From positions 2,517,001 through 2,581,000 of the forward strand of contig NZ_CP123622.1 in NCBI RefSeq assembly GCF_029873255.1: 64,000 bases of DNA, in the 5' to 3' direction. Numbering within the stretch: position 1 is the first letter of the stretch; every line of letters begins with the position of its first letter. Positions 23,080 through 32,440 of this stretch are shown piece by piece. A program made the position numbers and the translations under genes. Source of the stretch: Pigmentibacter sp. JX0631. Lineage in GTDB: Bacteria; Bdellovibrionota_B; Oligoflexia; Silvanigrellales; Silvanigrellaceae. Under the pieces are notes generated by a model that made no database searches, was not told the DNA's origin, and worked only from the letters and a program-made list of their open reading frames with translations.

Positions 23080-25562
23080 TGAATTTAAACGTTAAACATA
23101 TTGCTATAATTCATCCAGCAGGAAAAAATAGAATTTCAAATGAAAAAAGAAATGAACGGATTGAAAAAATAAAAAATTTAGGATTTTTGGTAACAGAAAT
23201 ACTGCCACAACAAAACTCGTTAGACGGTGTAACTGCGGGACCTGTATTAGAGAGAGCTTGTTTATTAAGTTATGCTTTAACAATGCGGAAGTTTGATATT
23301 TTGTTCGCGGCCAGAGGTGGTATGGGTTGTACTGAACTTATTCCTTATTTAGAAAATCTTCTTCCGCCAGTCATTTCGGACAAAATATTAGTAGGTTTTT
23401 CAGATATTTCTTTTTTAGGTGTTTATTTAGGACTTAGATTCCCTAACTTTAAATATATTCATGGGCAAAATAGTTTTAGTCCAAATTTATTGTCGGGGCC
23501 AATGCTCGATCAAAAAGCCCTTTTTGAATTATTAAATCATAAACCAACAGCTTATAATTTTCCTGTTGATGTAATTTCGAGTAAAAATATCGATATTAGT
23601 AATGAAATTTCTGGAAAATGTATTCCCCTTAATTTAAGTCTAGCTGAGAGTGTTGCTGCTATTCAATATTTAAATTTACCAGAAGATAACATTCTTTTTC
23701 TTGAAGAGTGTAATGAACATTTATATAGAATTTTAAGAAAATTTGATTCTTTGATCAATTCAGAATTTCTTGCAAAAACAAAAGCAATAGTAATCGGAAA
23801 TTTTTCTGATTGTTTTGATCCAAGCGATAGGCCTTTGAGTAGAGAATTATTGTTAAATATTTTGGCAAAAAAAACCAATCTCCCAGTAATAGATTTTCCT
23901 TTATTTGGTCATGAAGAATTTCGGTTTCCATTGCTGATGAAAAGTGAAATTATTATTAAGAAAATTAAAAATAAATTTACAATTAAATTTACAAACGAAA
24001 TTAAAGATAAGCTAATGATAGCAACAAATTTTCCTGCTAATTTATTTACAAAAAATAATGATTTATTGAAAAAAGATATTAAAATTCACTTGACTGGTAT
24101 TGGTGGGACAGGAATGGCGCAGGTTGCTGGTTTATTTAAAGCAGCAAATTATAAAGTAACAGGAAGTGATACGCCGATTTACCCTCCAATGGATAAGGTA
24201 ATTGCTGATCTAGGTATAAAACCCGATGTTGGTTTTCTTGCTGAGAATATTCAAAAGAACAATCCTGATGCTGTTATACTTGCGAATGTTGTCAGTAGGC
24301 TTAGTGCGAGTTTGAAAAAAAATGAAGAATTAGAAGAGTTATTGCAGCAAACAATACCTTTACTAAGTTTTCCTTCAGCACTCAGGAAATATTTTTTAGC
24401 TGAAAGTACTAATATTATTATCAGTGGGACACATGGAAAAACCACAACAAGTAGTTTAGTAACACACTTGTTAACGCAAATTGGAAAAAAGCCATCTTTT
24501 TTAATTGGTGGTCGACCTGCAAATTTTGATGCTGGTTTTTCTTTTCAATCGAAAGATTTATTTGTTTTAGAAGGGGATGAATATGATTCAGCCTTTTTTG
24601 ATAAAGGTCCTAAATTTCTTCATTATGAGCCTAAAATTTGTCTAATTAATAATATTGAATTTGATCATGCTGATATATATGCAAATGTTGAAGCTATTGA
24701 AGCCGAGTTTCTAAGGTTAGCTAAGTTAACGAAAGAAAGAAATGGAATTGTTATTGCTAATTTTGATGATATAAGGGCAAAAAAAGTTGCTCTTGAATCG
24801 GGAGCATTTGTTATAGGATTTAGCGCTCATAAACAAGAAAAAAATTCTTACTGTTGGCAATTAAAATCTTATAAAACTCTTTCAAATGGGATTGAAGTTG
24901 AATGCAAGCAACCAAATGGGAAATTACTTAAATTTAAATCAAGTATTTTTGGTCAGCATAATGCCTTGAATTCTATTGCTGCTGTCGCAATTCTTGCTGC
25001 GCATCAAATAATAGAAGATGAAAAGAAAACTGGAAAGAAAAGATCGTTAAAATATGAAGAAAATAAAACATATCTTGCGAAAATAACAAAAGCTATGACT
25101 TCCTTTAAAGGTGTAAAAAGAAGATTTGAACTTTTGCGTGAAAAAAATAATATTACCGTTTTTGATGACTTTGCCCATCATCCTACAGCAATCGTAACAA
25201 CTTTAGAAGCTTTTAGAAGTTATATGAAAAGTGTCGGGAAAAAAGGAAGGTTGATAGCTTGTTTCGATCCAAGAAATGCAACTATGCGTAGGAGAGTTCT
25301 TCAAGATCAGCTTGCAAAAAGTTTTTTTCATGCAGACGAAATTTTACTAGGTAAGGTGCCACAAGATTTGCGAATGAACAAAGAAGAAGTACTTGATGGA
25401 CCTGCAGTTGCATTGGCTTGTGGAGAAAATGCAAAATATTTTGACGACAATGAAAAATTACTTGTAAGTTTAAAACAACAAGTACGTCCTGGTGATACAA
25501 TTGTATTCATGTCAAGTGGTTCATTTGATGGAATTCCAGCTCGCTTTGCAAAGGAGTTATAA
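23079..25562 (+). CDS. Fusion of LD-carboxypeptidase (peptidase S66) and Mpl murein tripeptide ligase
   Basis: 827 residues in two parts. Residues 1 to about 305 are a peptidase S66 (LdcA) domain: ARGGMGCTELIPYL, the nucleophile Ser108 in VGFSDIS, a Glu at 209/210 (LEECNEHLYR) and His278 in FPLFGHE, which make the Ser-Glu-His triad. Residues about 332-827 are Mpl: HLTGIGGTGMAQVAGLF, the ATP loop GTHGKTTTS (450-458), EGDEYDSAFFDK and NNIEFDHADIY, then FDDFAHHPTAI. LdcA trims the terminal D-Ala from recycled murein tetrapeptide, and Mpl ligates the resulting tripeptide to UDP-MurNAc, so consecutive recycling steps are joined in one cytoplasmic chain. Both active sites look intact. Normally the two are separate genes. 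Confidence 0.9.
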   Translation: MNLNVKHIAIIHPAGKNRISNEKRNERIEKIKNLGFLVTEILPQQNSLDGVTAGPVLERACLLSYALTMRKFDILFAARGGMGCTELIPYLENLLPPVISDKILVGFSDISFLGVYLGLRFPNFKYIHGQNSFSPNLLSGPMLDQKALFELLNHKPTAYNFPVDVISSKNIDISNEISGKCIPLNLSLAESVAAIQYLNLPEDNILFLEECNEHLYRILRKFDSLINSEFLAKTKAIVIGNFSDCFDPSDRPLSRELLLNILAKKTNLPVIDFPLFGHEEFRFPLLMKSEIIIKKIKNKFTIKFTNEIKDKLMIATNFPANLFTKNNDLLKKDIKIHLTGIGGTGMAQVAGLFKAANYKVTGSDTPIYPPMDKVIADLGIKPDVGFLAENIQKNNPDAVILANVVSRLSASLKKNEELEELLQQTIPLLSFPSALRKYFLAESTNIIISGTHGKTTTSSLVTHLLTQIGKKPSFLIGGRPANFDAGFSFQSKDLFVLEGDEYDSAFFDKGPKFLHYEPKICLINNIEFDHADIYANVEAIEAEFLRLAKLTKERNGIVIANFDDIRAKKVALESGAFVIGFSAHKQEKNSYCWQLKSYKTLSNGIEVECKQPNGKLLKFKSSIFGQHNALNSIAAVAILAAHQIIEDEKKTGKKRSLKYEENKTYLAKITKAMTSFKGVKRRFELLREKNNITVFDDFAHHPTAIVTTLEAFRSYMKSVGKKGRLIACFDPRNATMRRRVLQDQLAKSFFHADEILLGKVPQDLRMNKEEVLDGPAVALACGENAKYFDDNEKLLVSLKQQVRPGDTIVFMSSGSFDGIPARFAKEL

Positions 25563-25588
25563 CGACTCCTTAAAAGAGGATTTAAAAT

Positions 25589-27475
25589 ATGCTGCAAGGA
25601 TCAAAACCTATATTTTTATTTTTTCTTTTAAATTTTTCTGCTTTTACTTTCATTTCTTGTCAAACAAATAAAGAAAATAATTCGGCTTCTATTCCAAATC
25701 CACCAAGATCTAAAATACAGACAGGAAATCCTCCAGCATTGGAAGTAAATCCACCATCATATTTACAAGCAAGAATATTAAGAATTTCTTATAATTTTCA
25801 GACAAATAGATTGTCGCAAGCGGATTCAGATGAAGCTTTTATGTTAGGAAAAATGTTAGAGGAAAGAAAAAATTATCTTGATGCTGAAAAGATGTATTCA
25901 ATATCATTTTCTTTCAATAGTAATTTAAATTGCGGTTTGAGTTTAATGGGGGTTTTGTTAAATTTAAAAAAATATCAAGAAGCATTATTAGTTGGAGATA
26001 AATTGTCTGTTTTGTTTCCCAATAAACCTGAAATTGATTTAGCTGTAGCTTCTATATATCAATTGAATGGTAATTATCCTATTCTGGTAAAAAAATTAGA
26101 AAAAGCATATAAAAAGTATCCAAATAATGAAGCAATAGTAATTAATTATGTTGCAAATGTTAAACAGCATAGGAAAAATATTTTAGAAAATTTTTTACTA
26201 AAAAATCCAAAGTCAACTAATATTATGATGGCTCTAGCGCAAAAATATTATAATGAAAAAAATTATACTAATTCTTTAAAATTTGCTAGAAGAGCATATA
26301 AAATAGATTATGACAATATTGAGATAATAACTTTAATTGCAAGAATTGAACAAAATCTTAGAAATTATGGAGAAGCTGAAAAATTTTTTAAAATAGCTTT
26401 TGATAAAGAAACTGAAAACAATTTAGCAGCTCAAAACTATATAAATATTTTACTTTTTCAGAAAAAAATTCAGATTGCATTATCAATTTTATTAAAACTT
26501 GAAGCAAGCTCTGATGAACATGTTCCTTTTCCACCAGAATTTTCTTTCCAAATAGCGAAAATACTGATTGTAAATAAAGATTTTACAGGTGCAAGAAAAA
26601 GGTTGCAAGAGTTGCTAGGGTTGAACTACAATAATTCTACAATCCATTACTATTTGGCAATTTGTAGTGAAGGTTTAAGATTATTTTCTGAAGCTATAGC
26701 AAATCTTGATAAAATACCTATAGAAAATGAATTATATAGAGATGCATTGAAAGCTAAAATAATAATTTATATTAATGCAAAAGATACTGATTCAGCGAAA
26801 AAAAGTATAGAAAAATTTGGGATTTCTGAGTCCAACCTAGTTCAGGATACTATCTTTAAAGTGAATATGTATGCTTACTTTTCTAAGTATAAAGAGGCTA
26901 TAGATTTATTAAATAATGCTATTAAAAAAGTTCCTACTGCTAAAGAATTGTATTTAAAAAAGGCCGAATATCTGAAGTTTTCTGAATCAGACAGTGCTTC
27001 GATAGCTTTCGCAGAGCAACTTTCAACAAAATGGCCTAATTATGCTGAAGTACTTAATTTCTTAGGATACTCTTTGGCAGAAAAAAATGTCAAGATTGAA
27101 TATGCAAGAAAAATTTTGCATAAAGCCGTTTCGCTTGAGCCACAAAATGGATTTTATTTAGATTCACTAGGTTGGTTATATTTTCAAAAGAATGACTTGA
27201 AAAATTCTTTAAAATATATAGAAGAAGCTTTGAAATATGAACCTGATGAACCAGTTATCAACTATCATCATGCTCTGGTTTTTTTAAAGTCGCAGCAATA
27301 TGAGCAGGCATTAAAAAAACTTGAAATGACGAATAAAATTTTAAGTGATATGCTTCCCTATCAAGTTGAATCCGATCCGGAATTAACAAAAATAGCAGGC
27401 AAATTAGGTGAAAAGTTGCAGGAAGTCAAACGCATCTTAGAAACACAAAAACGTAATATTTCAAGGAATTTATGA
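25589..27475 (+). CDS. TPR-repeat lipoprotein
   Basis: A 628-residue protein with a lipoprotein signal peptide (lipobox FISC, Cys about 25) and a Pro-rich spacer (NPPRSKIQTGNPPALEVNPP). The remainder is helical with many tetratricopeptide-type repeats; the clearest are near residues 230-265, 480-520 (LNFLGYSLAEKN) and 515-560 (FYLDSLGWLYFQKNDLKNSLKYIEEAL). TPR lipoproteins often scaffold envelope machines or bind murein enzymes. It begins 26 bases after the LdcA-Mpl fusion with AGAGGA before its ATG, and its stop overlaps the following gene by four bases, so the three are probably co-expressed. The anchor (inner or outer membrane) is not certain; Gln follows the Cys, which favours the outer membrane. 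Confidence 0.8.
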   Translation: MLQGSKPIFLFFLLNFSAFTFISCQTNKENNSASIPNPPRSKIQTGNPPALEVNPPSYLQARILRISYNFQTNRLSQADSDEAFMLGKMLEERKNYLDAEKMYSISFSFNSNLNCGLSLMGVLLNLKKYQEALLVGDKLSVLFPNKPEIDLAVASIYQLNGNYPILVKKLEKAYKKYPNNEAIVINYVANVKQHRKNILENFLLKNPKSTNIMMALAQKYYNEKNYTNSLKFARRAYKIDYDNIEIITLIARIEQNLRNYGEAEKFFKIAFDKETENNLAAQNYINILLFQKKIQIALSILLKLEASSDEHVPFPPEFSFQIAKILIVNKDFTGARKRLQELLGLNYNNSTIHYYLAICSEGLRLFSEAIANLDKIPIENELYRDALKAKIIIYINAKDTDSAKKSIEKFGISESNLVQDTIFKVNMYAYFSKYKEAIDLLNNAIKKVPTAKELYLKKAEYLKFSESDSASIAFAEQLSTKWPNYAEVLNFLGYSLAEKNVKIEYARKILHKAVSLEPQNGFYLDSLGWLYFQKNDLKNSLKYIEEALKYEPDEPVINYHHALVFLKSQQYEQALKKLEMTNKILSDMLPYQVESDPELTKIAGKLGEKLQEVKRILETQKRNISRNL

Positions 27476-27930
27476 ATAATACTACTTTAATTTTACCCCA
27501 TTTATACGATGCATTACATCACGAAATTAAAATAGATAGAATTGATTGGACAATAGTGACCCGTTTTGCTGAAAATTGGAAACTTTCTGTGGCAGATGCA
27601 CTTCTCGACTTAAGTTACATTGATGAATCGACATTGGCTAGATGTCTCGCTCGTTCGCATAATTTACCTTATTTACCTGGTACCCAACTTAAATTTGATT
27701 TTTCTGAAGTGAGTTTGGAAAACTTTGATGATTTAATGAGTGTTGGTGCTGCTCCTTTAGATGAGCATCGTTTGGCTATTTGCAATCCTTATGATGATCA
27801 TAGAGGTTACTTAGACAAAAAGTTTTGTGAAAGGGAAATGATCGTAACAGAACGTTCTTCTATAATTGAGGCTTTAAGGAAACATGGCTTTAATGAATGG
27901 ATAGATGAAGAAGTGCAAGCCAGAAAGTAA
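27472..27930 (+). CDS. Orphan GspE/PilB N-terminal-type (MshEN-like) domain protein
   Basis: A 152-residue cytoplasmic protein. The pattern SVADALLDLSYIDESTLARCLARSHNLPYLPGTQ and APLDEHRLAICNPYDDH is that of the N-terminal domain of type II secretion and type IV pilus ATPases, which binds cyclic di-GMP or partner proteins. No ATPase domain follows. A stand-alone domain may act as an adaptor or c-di-GMP sensor, but the specific binding residues were not traced. Start and stop overlap: ATGA with the TPR lipoprotein upstream. It is the last gene of the coupled group and stops 77 bases before the histidine kinase. Confidence 0.65.
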   Translation: MNNTTLILPHLYDALHHEIKIDRIDWTIVTRFAENWKLSVADALLDLSYIDESTLARCLARSHNLPYLPGTQLKFDFSEVSLENFDDLMSVGAAPLDEHRLAICNPYDDHRGYLDKKFCEREMIVTERSSIIEALRKHGFNEWIDEEVQARK

Positions 27931-28006
27931 AAATATTTTAAATTCATTATGCTTTTAAATGAGATGGTGCTATTCTATATTTTATAGAGTAATCCAGGAG
28001 TTTAGT

Positions 28007-29611
28007 TTGAATAAAGATTTAAATCTTAATAATATTTTATTTTCTTTACCTTCAGTTTTTTGTGTTTTAGATTTAAATTTTAAAATAGTTTTGTCTAGTA
28101 ATTTGTTTAATTCACTTTTTCAAATGCAGCAAAATGATCAGCTTGTATTTTCGCAGTTCTTACATTTTCATTCTTCATCGCACGATAAATTAAAAACTAA
28201 TATTCTTGAAGAAAAAATTAATTTTGTGTTAAAAAATAAAATTCCTAGCTCATTCTCAATTAAATTGAAATTAGAAAATGAGGGAATGATTCATAGTAAA
28301 TTAGCAAAAGTTGATTTTAAAATAGCAATTATTCCTATTTTTTTTGAAGAAAAAATTTCAAATATATTAATTCATTTTGAAAATAGAGCGAGCAAAAATC
28401 ATAATTTTAATCTGTTTGAAAATATTTACTCTTTGGGAGCTCGATATCAAAGTGTGTTATCAGAAAAAATATTACGTTCTCAAAAGATAGAAAATATTGG
28501 AAAAATGTTACTTGGTATTGTTCATGATTTAAATAATATGTTTACAATAATAAATATTAATTGCGATATTATTTTAAACTCGTCTCAAATAATTTCTCCT
28601 GTTATTAAAAAACAAACAGAGCAAATTAAAAAAACTTCAAAACATTCTGCTGTATTAATGCAACAGATTTTAAATTATACAAAGAGATCTGCTAATAAAA
28701 TTCAACCAATAAATATTAACTACTTAATTGATGATTTAGAAAAAATGTTGCTAAGAATATTACCTGAGAATATAACTCTTATTAAAGATTTAGATCCTTA
28801 TTTATCTAGCGCATTAGTCGAGCCAATTCATGTTGAACAAATTATTCTAAATATGATTATTAATGCAAAAGATGCAATTAAAGGAATGGGTGAAATAAAA
28901 ATAAGCACATCTAATAAAGAAATAAGTCAGCAAATAAGTCATCAAAATTTTCTTTTAAAAACTGGAAAATATGTAGTTCTTACTATCAAAGATAATGGTA
29001 AAGGAATAGAAAAAGAGATTTTTTCTAAAATTTTTGAACCATTTTTTACTACTAAAGAAGATAAAGGAACAGGTATTGGGCTTGCTACTGTGTTCAATAT
29101 TATGCAACAATGTCATGGCGCTATATTTGTTGAAAGTGAAGTTGAGAAAGGAACTACATTTACTATGTATTTTCCAGCTTCGAATTTAGAAGCAATTAAT
29201 TTTCCGACTGTAAAACAGATTGAAGCAAGTAAATTAAAAGGAAATGAAAATATCTTAGTTGTAGAAGATAACGGTGATTTAAGAAAAGCAATTGTTCAGA
29301 GTTTAGAATTTTATGGGTATAAAGTTCACTCAGTTTCAAATGGTCTTGATGCCTTCCATCTACTTCAACAAAATAAAAGACATTATGATCTGGTTATTTT
29401 AGATATTGTATTACCACTACTAAATGGAATTAAATTAAATGAAATACTTTCTAATGATGGATTTCGTGGTAAAATATTATTTTTAACAGGATACAATGAT
29501 CTGCACGGATTTGAGTTAGGTGAATCGCAAAATAGTATAGACTTCTTAGACAAGCCTTTTATTCTAAATGATTTATTAATAAAAATGAGAAATATATTAG
29601 GAAATCAATGA
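28007..29611 (+). CDS. Hybrid sensor histidine kinase (PAS-like, HisKA, HATPase, receiver)
   Basis: About 534 residues, soluble. A PAS-like sensor region (about 5-130) is followed by a phospho-acceptor helix with GIVHDLNN (His173), an HATPase domain with N-box [11 protein letters not shown]1 IKDNGKGI, F-box FEPFFTT and G2 GTGIGLATV, and a C-terminal receiver (about 415-530) with VVEDNGDL, acceptor Asp466 in LVILDIVLP and Lys516 in LDKPF. It probably phosphorylates its own receiver and passes phosphate on to another protein. The likely start is the TTG at 28007, six bases after AGGAG; an upstream ATG (27959) would add 16 residues with no site. No partner regulator is adjacent. Confidence 0.85.
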   Translation: MNKDLNLNNILFSLPSVFCVLDLNFKIVLSSNLFNSLFQMQQNDQLVFSQFLHFHSSSHDKLKTNILEEKINFVLKNKIPSSFSIKLKLENEGMIHSKLAKVDFKIAIIPIFFEEKISNILIHFENRASKNHNFNLFENIYSLGARYQSVLSEKILRSQKIENIGKMLLGIVHDLNNMFTIININCDIILNSSQIISPVIKKQTEQIKKTSKHSAVLMQQILNYTKRSANKIQPININYLIDDLEKMLLRILPENITLIKDLDPYLSSALVEPIHVEQIILNMIINAKDAIKGMGEIKISTSNKEISQQISHQNFLLKTGKYVVLTIKDNGKGIEKEIFSKIFEPFFTTKEDKGTGIGLATVFNIMQQCHGAIFVESEVEKGTTFTMYFPASNLEAINFPTVKQIEASKLKGNENILVVEDNGDLRKAIVQSLEFYGYKVHSVSNGLDAFHLLQQNKRHYDLVILDIVLPLLNGIKLNEILSNDGFRGKILFLTGYNDLHGFELGESQNSIDFLDKPFILNDLLIKMRNILGNQ

Positions 29612-29621
29612 GTTACTATCT

Positions 29622-31355
29622 TTAATTTTCACCAATTATTGCAAAATATTCACCCAGAAAAGGGATTTGAACTTTGATTACTCCTTGAATTACTTTGTTC
29701 GCATTTATTTTTTTTACTGGAATTTTTACAGTATATGATGAAGAATAATTGCTGCCTAAATCAGGTGAATCAAGCCAACCATTAATAACAGGAGCATAAC
29801 CGTTTAAGGGCTTAAAATGATGAATTGATGAACCTAATACTTCAGCATTTTTTAGCTCAATAACTTGTGCTATAATCTTTTTTTCCCCTTGTGCCTTAAC
29901 TCTTGCAGCGGAAATATTTGTAGATAAGAATCCTGTATTTTCTATGCGAAGTGATATTGATGAAAAAGATTGATCTTTGCCATCGATTATTTTAGCTGTA
30001 ACCTTAGGTTGTGGAGCGATATCAACAATTAAAGGTAACAGTCCCATTTGATTTTCAACGACTTCTGAAATCAAAGATTCTGGTGGATTGAAAATACCAA
30101 ATGTGAGTGGAAACTCAGATATTTCAACTTCGCCAAGTTGAGGATGCTGGTAACTTTTCCAAGGAGTTCCAAATATTGTATTATTATTGGAATCTCTGTC
30201 GAGTTCATAAATTTTTCGCCATTCTTTTTTTGTCCAAAAATCATATCTTCTTACAAAGGGTCTATCATCTCTGCCTATGCGTTTGGGTAAATCCCATAAT
30301 TCACAAACGTAACTAATTGCCCCAATAGCTTGGTAGGAAAATCCAGTAAGGCAACCTTGGAGAGGTTTGCCAGGAATGTAAGTAAACTCATTGTGACAAC
30401 TTACAGCTGGATAGTTAGTTAATTCTTGAATTTTTCTATCTAACGTATAATAAATACTTCTATCAGTGATATCCATGGCAAAATCATCTTTAGATTCAAG
30501 AGGGCGGATAAAAACTCCACCAAAAGTATGATAATTTAGCCAAAAATATAATTCAGGGATGCTCAAAGCAAAATCTGCAATGGCTTTACTTTCAGGTTCA
30601 GAGAAAGGCATTTTACCGCCTTTGTTATCTAAATAATTTGGAACCCAATCAACAGGAAAATTACGATTTAAATCTACTTCATTATCACCTACGCAATTAG
30701 CAGGTGGAATTGATGTGCCATCAAAATTTTCTATTATTCCTTCAGGATAAATATCATAAAAAGGTTCTTTGTCACCTAATTCACGTTTGCGAATCAACTG
30801 AGGATACATTTCATCTTGAACCCATGTGCCAGAGGGACTTTTTTTTCGTATGTATCCTATTCTATTTTTTTGTTGCAACAATTCATATGTGTTAAGTTTA
30901 ATATCTTTCTCTAACAAACACATTCTTTGCCAATAACAACCAAGTTCAGATTGATTTCGCATGTCTCGTGCATTGCTACGATTTTTCTTTCCAGTTGTAA
31001 AATATTGTTCAGCACCATCAGGGCAAATTCGAGGAATAAAAACATAATTCACTTGGAAAAATTTATCTTCTTGATTTGTTAATTTTTCCGCTAATTGTTG
31101 AATGTGAGCAAGAACTGTATTGGTGCCAATAAGTTCTGCTGAATGCATATTGGCATCCATCCAAACAGTTGGTTGTTTTATTTTTTTACCTTTTGGATAA
31201 ACACGTAATGCTACAATGGATCTATTTTCTAATGTTTTAATTAAGTTTATTTTTTCTATTTCTACATTTTTAGGAAATTGTTTGCAAAGAAGATCTAAAT
31301 CGGAAATCATTTCATTATAATTTAAATATTTATGTGGAAAAGATAATTTAGACAT
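29622..31355 (-). CDS. M14-family zinc carboxypeptidase
   Basis: A 577-residue protein without a signal peptide. The M14 zinc site is visible: DANMHSAE (His71, Glu74) and a third ligand in NYHTFGG. Substrate-binding pieces NRNFP, preceded by DLN, and a catalytic-type Glu in SYVCELWDLP are present. The domain spans about 15-400, and the remaining 170 residues are beta-rich, possibly a C-terminal sandwich. Family members remove C-terminal residues from peptides; the substrate is not evident. AAAGGAG lies before the ATG. It converges on the histidine kinase with a 10-base gap and is followed upstream by yebC on the same strand. Confidence 0.8.
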   Translation of the reverse strand: MSKLSFPHKYLNYNEMISDLDLLCKQFPKNVEIEKINLIKTLENRSIVALRVYPKGKKIKQPTVWMDANMHSAELIGTNTVLAHIQQLAEKLTNQEDKFFQVNYVFIPRICPDGAEQYFTTGKKNRSNARDMRNQSELGCYWQRMCLLEKDIKLNTYELLQQKNRIGYIRKKSPSGTWVQDEMYPQLIRKRELGDKEPFYDIYPEGIIENFDGTSIPPANCVGDNEVDLNRNFPVDWVPNYLDNKGGKMPFSEPESKAIADFALSIPELYFWLNYHTFGGVFIRPLESKDDFAMDITDRSIYYTLDRKIQELTNYPAVSCHNEFTYIPGKPLQGCLTGFSYQAIGAISYVCELWDLPKRIGRDDRPFVRRYDFWTKKEWRKIYELDRDSNNNTIFGTPWKSYQHPQLGEVEISEFPLTFGIFNPPESLISEVVENQMGLLPLIVDIAPQPKVTAKIIDGKDQSFSSISLRIENTGFLSTNISAARVKAQGEKKIIAQVIELKNAEVLGSSIHHFKPLNGYAPVINGWLDSPDLGSNYSSSYTVKIPVKKINANKVIQGVIKVQIPFLGEYFAIIGEN

Positions 31356-31383
31356 AAGATCTCCTTTAAGCTTCTATATTTTA

Positions 31384-32097
31384 TTATTCTTGAATATCAA
31401 AATTGTGGTAGACGTTTTGCACGTCATCATGTTCTTCTAATTTGTCAATTAATTCAAGAGCTATTTTCGCATTTTCTCCAGATAAAGAAACAGAATTATC
31501 TGGAATTAGTTCGAGACCTGCTTTTTCAAAGGGAATATCTGCTTTTACTAAGGCTTCACGGACTTGCGCAAAAGAAGTTACTTCTGTGTACACCGTAGTA
31601 AAATTGTCTTCAGTAAGGACATCTTCTGCGCCAGAATCTAGAGCAATTTCCATTATTTTATCTTCTGCAACTTTCTGGGCATTGATAACAAACACTCCCC
31701 GTTTTTTAAACATCCACGCAACAACACCCATTTCGCCCATGTTTCCGCCGTTTTTTTGAAAGATACGGCGTAACTCGGGATGTGTCCGATTTCTATTATC
31801 AGTCAAAACTTCTACCATAATGGCTGAGCCAGCTGGACCGTAGCCTTCGTAAGTAATTTCTTCAAAGCTCATACCGGTCATTTCACCTGAGCCTTTTTTA
31901 ATAGCGCGCTCTATATTATCTTTAGGCATGCTATTATCTTTTGCTTTATTGACTGCAGCGCGCAGAGCCGAATTAGAGTTGATATCGCTTCCGGCACGTG
32001 CAGAAACCATGATTTCACGGGCAAGTTTGGTAAAAAGTCTCGCTTTAGCAGCTGCACTTGAAGCCATTCTGCCAGCAATAGTATTGTGTCGACCCAT
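31384..32097 (-). CDS. YebC/PmpR family transcriptional/translation regulator
   Basis: A 237-residue protein with the YebC signature throughout: AAAKARLFTKLAREIMVSARAG at the N-terminus, KAKDNSMPKDNIERAIKKGSG, then YEGYGPAGSAIMVEVLTDNRNRT and the acidic C-terminal domain. YebC proteins regulate transcription or help ribosomes through difficult proline-rich stretches. The ATG at 32097 (AAGGAT upstream) gives the usual start MGRHNT; a longer frame adds 29 residues unlike the family. Transcription is likely shared with the M14 gene 28 bases downstream. Confidence 0.95.
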   Translation of the reverse strand: MGRHNTIAGRMASSAAAKARLFTKLAREIMVSARAGSDINSNSALRAAVNKAKDNSMPKDNIERAIKKGSGEMTGMSFEEITYEGYGPAGSAIMVEVLTDNRNRTHPELRRIFQKNGGNMGEMGVVAWMFKKRGVFVINAQKVAEDKIMEIALDSGAEDVLTEDNFTTVYTEVTSFAQVREALVKADIPFEKAGLELIPDNSVSLSGENAKIALELIDKLEEHDDVQNVYHNFDIQE

Positions 32098-32440
32098 AAA
32101 AATATCCTTATATATATAGAATTTAATCTTTGCACAAAACTTCTTCAAGAAATGTGCATTAAAATACATTAAGTGATTTACCATTAAGACTTAAGATTGA
32201 AAAGGGCTTAGTGATTTGCTAAATAAGAAATTAATTAAGCTAAAATTATTTTTTAAATAAAATGTTAATTAATGAAAGAATTTAAATTTTAACCTTCAAT
32301 CAATAGGTAATAATCTAATTTAATATTAAAAAAAAGTATTTTTATTTAGCAGGTCTAAAAATTTGGGTGTTAACTAAATATCTGATAGTGTTACGTCTAT
32401 AATTTTAGAGGTATTGGATTAACTAGTGTGAGGTGATTGA
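32098..32440. other. Intergenic region between divergent yebC and fadI
   Basis: About 340 AT-rich bases containing both promoters. A perfect -10 hexamer TATAAT lies at 32398-32403, 38 bases before fadI, but no good -35 is at the right distance, so an activator may be needed. No gene, hairpin or fatty-acid operator was recognised with confidence. Confidence 0.4.
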
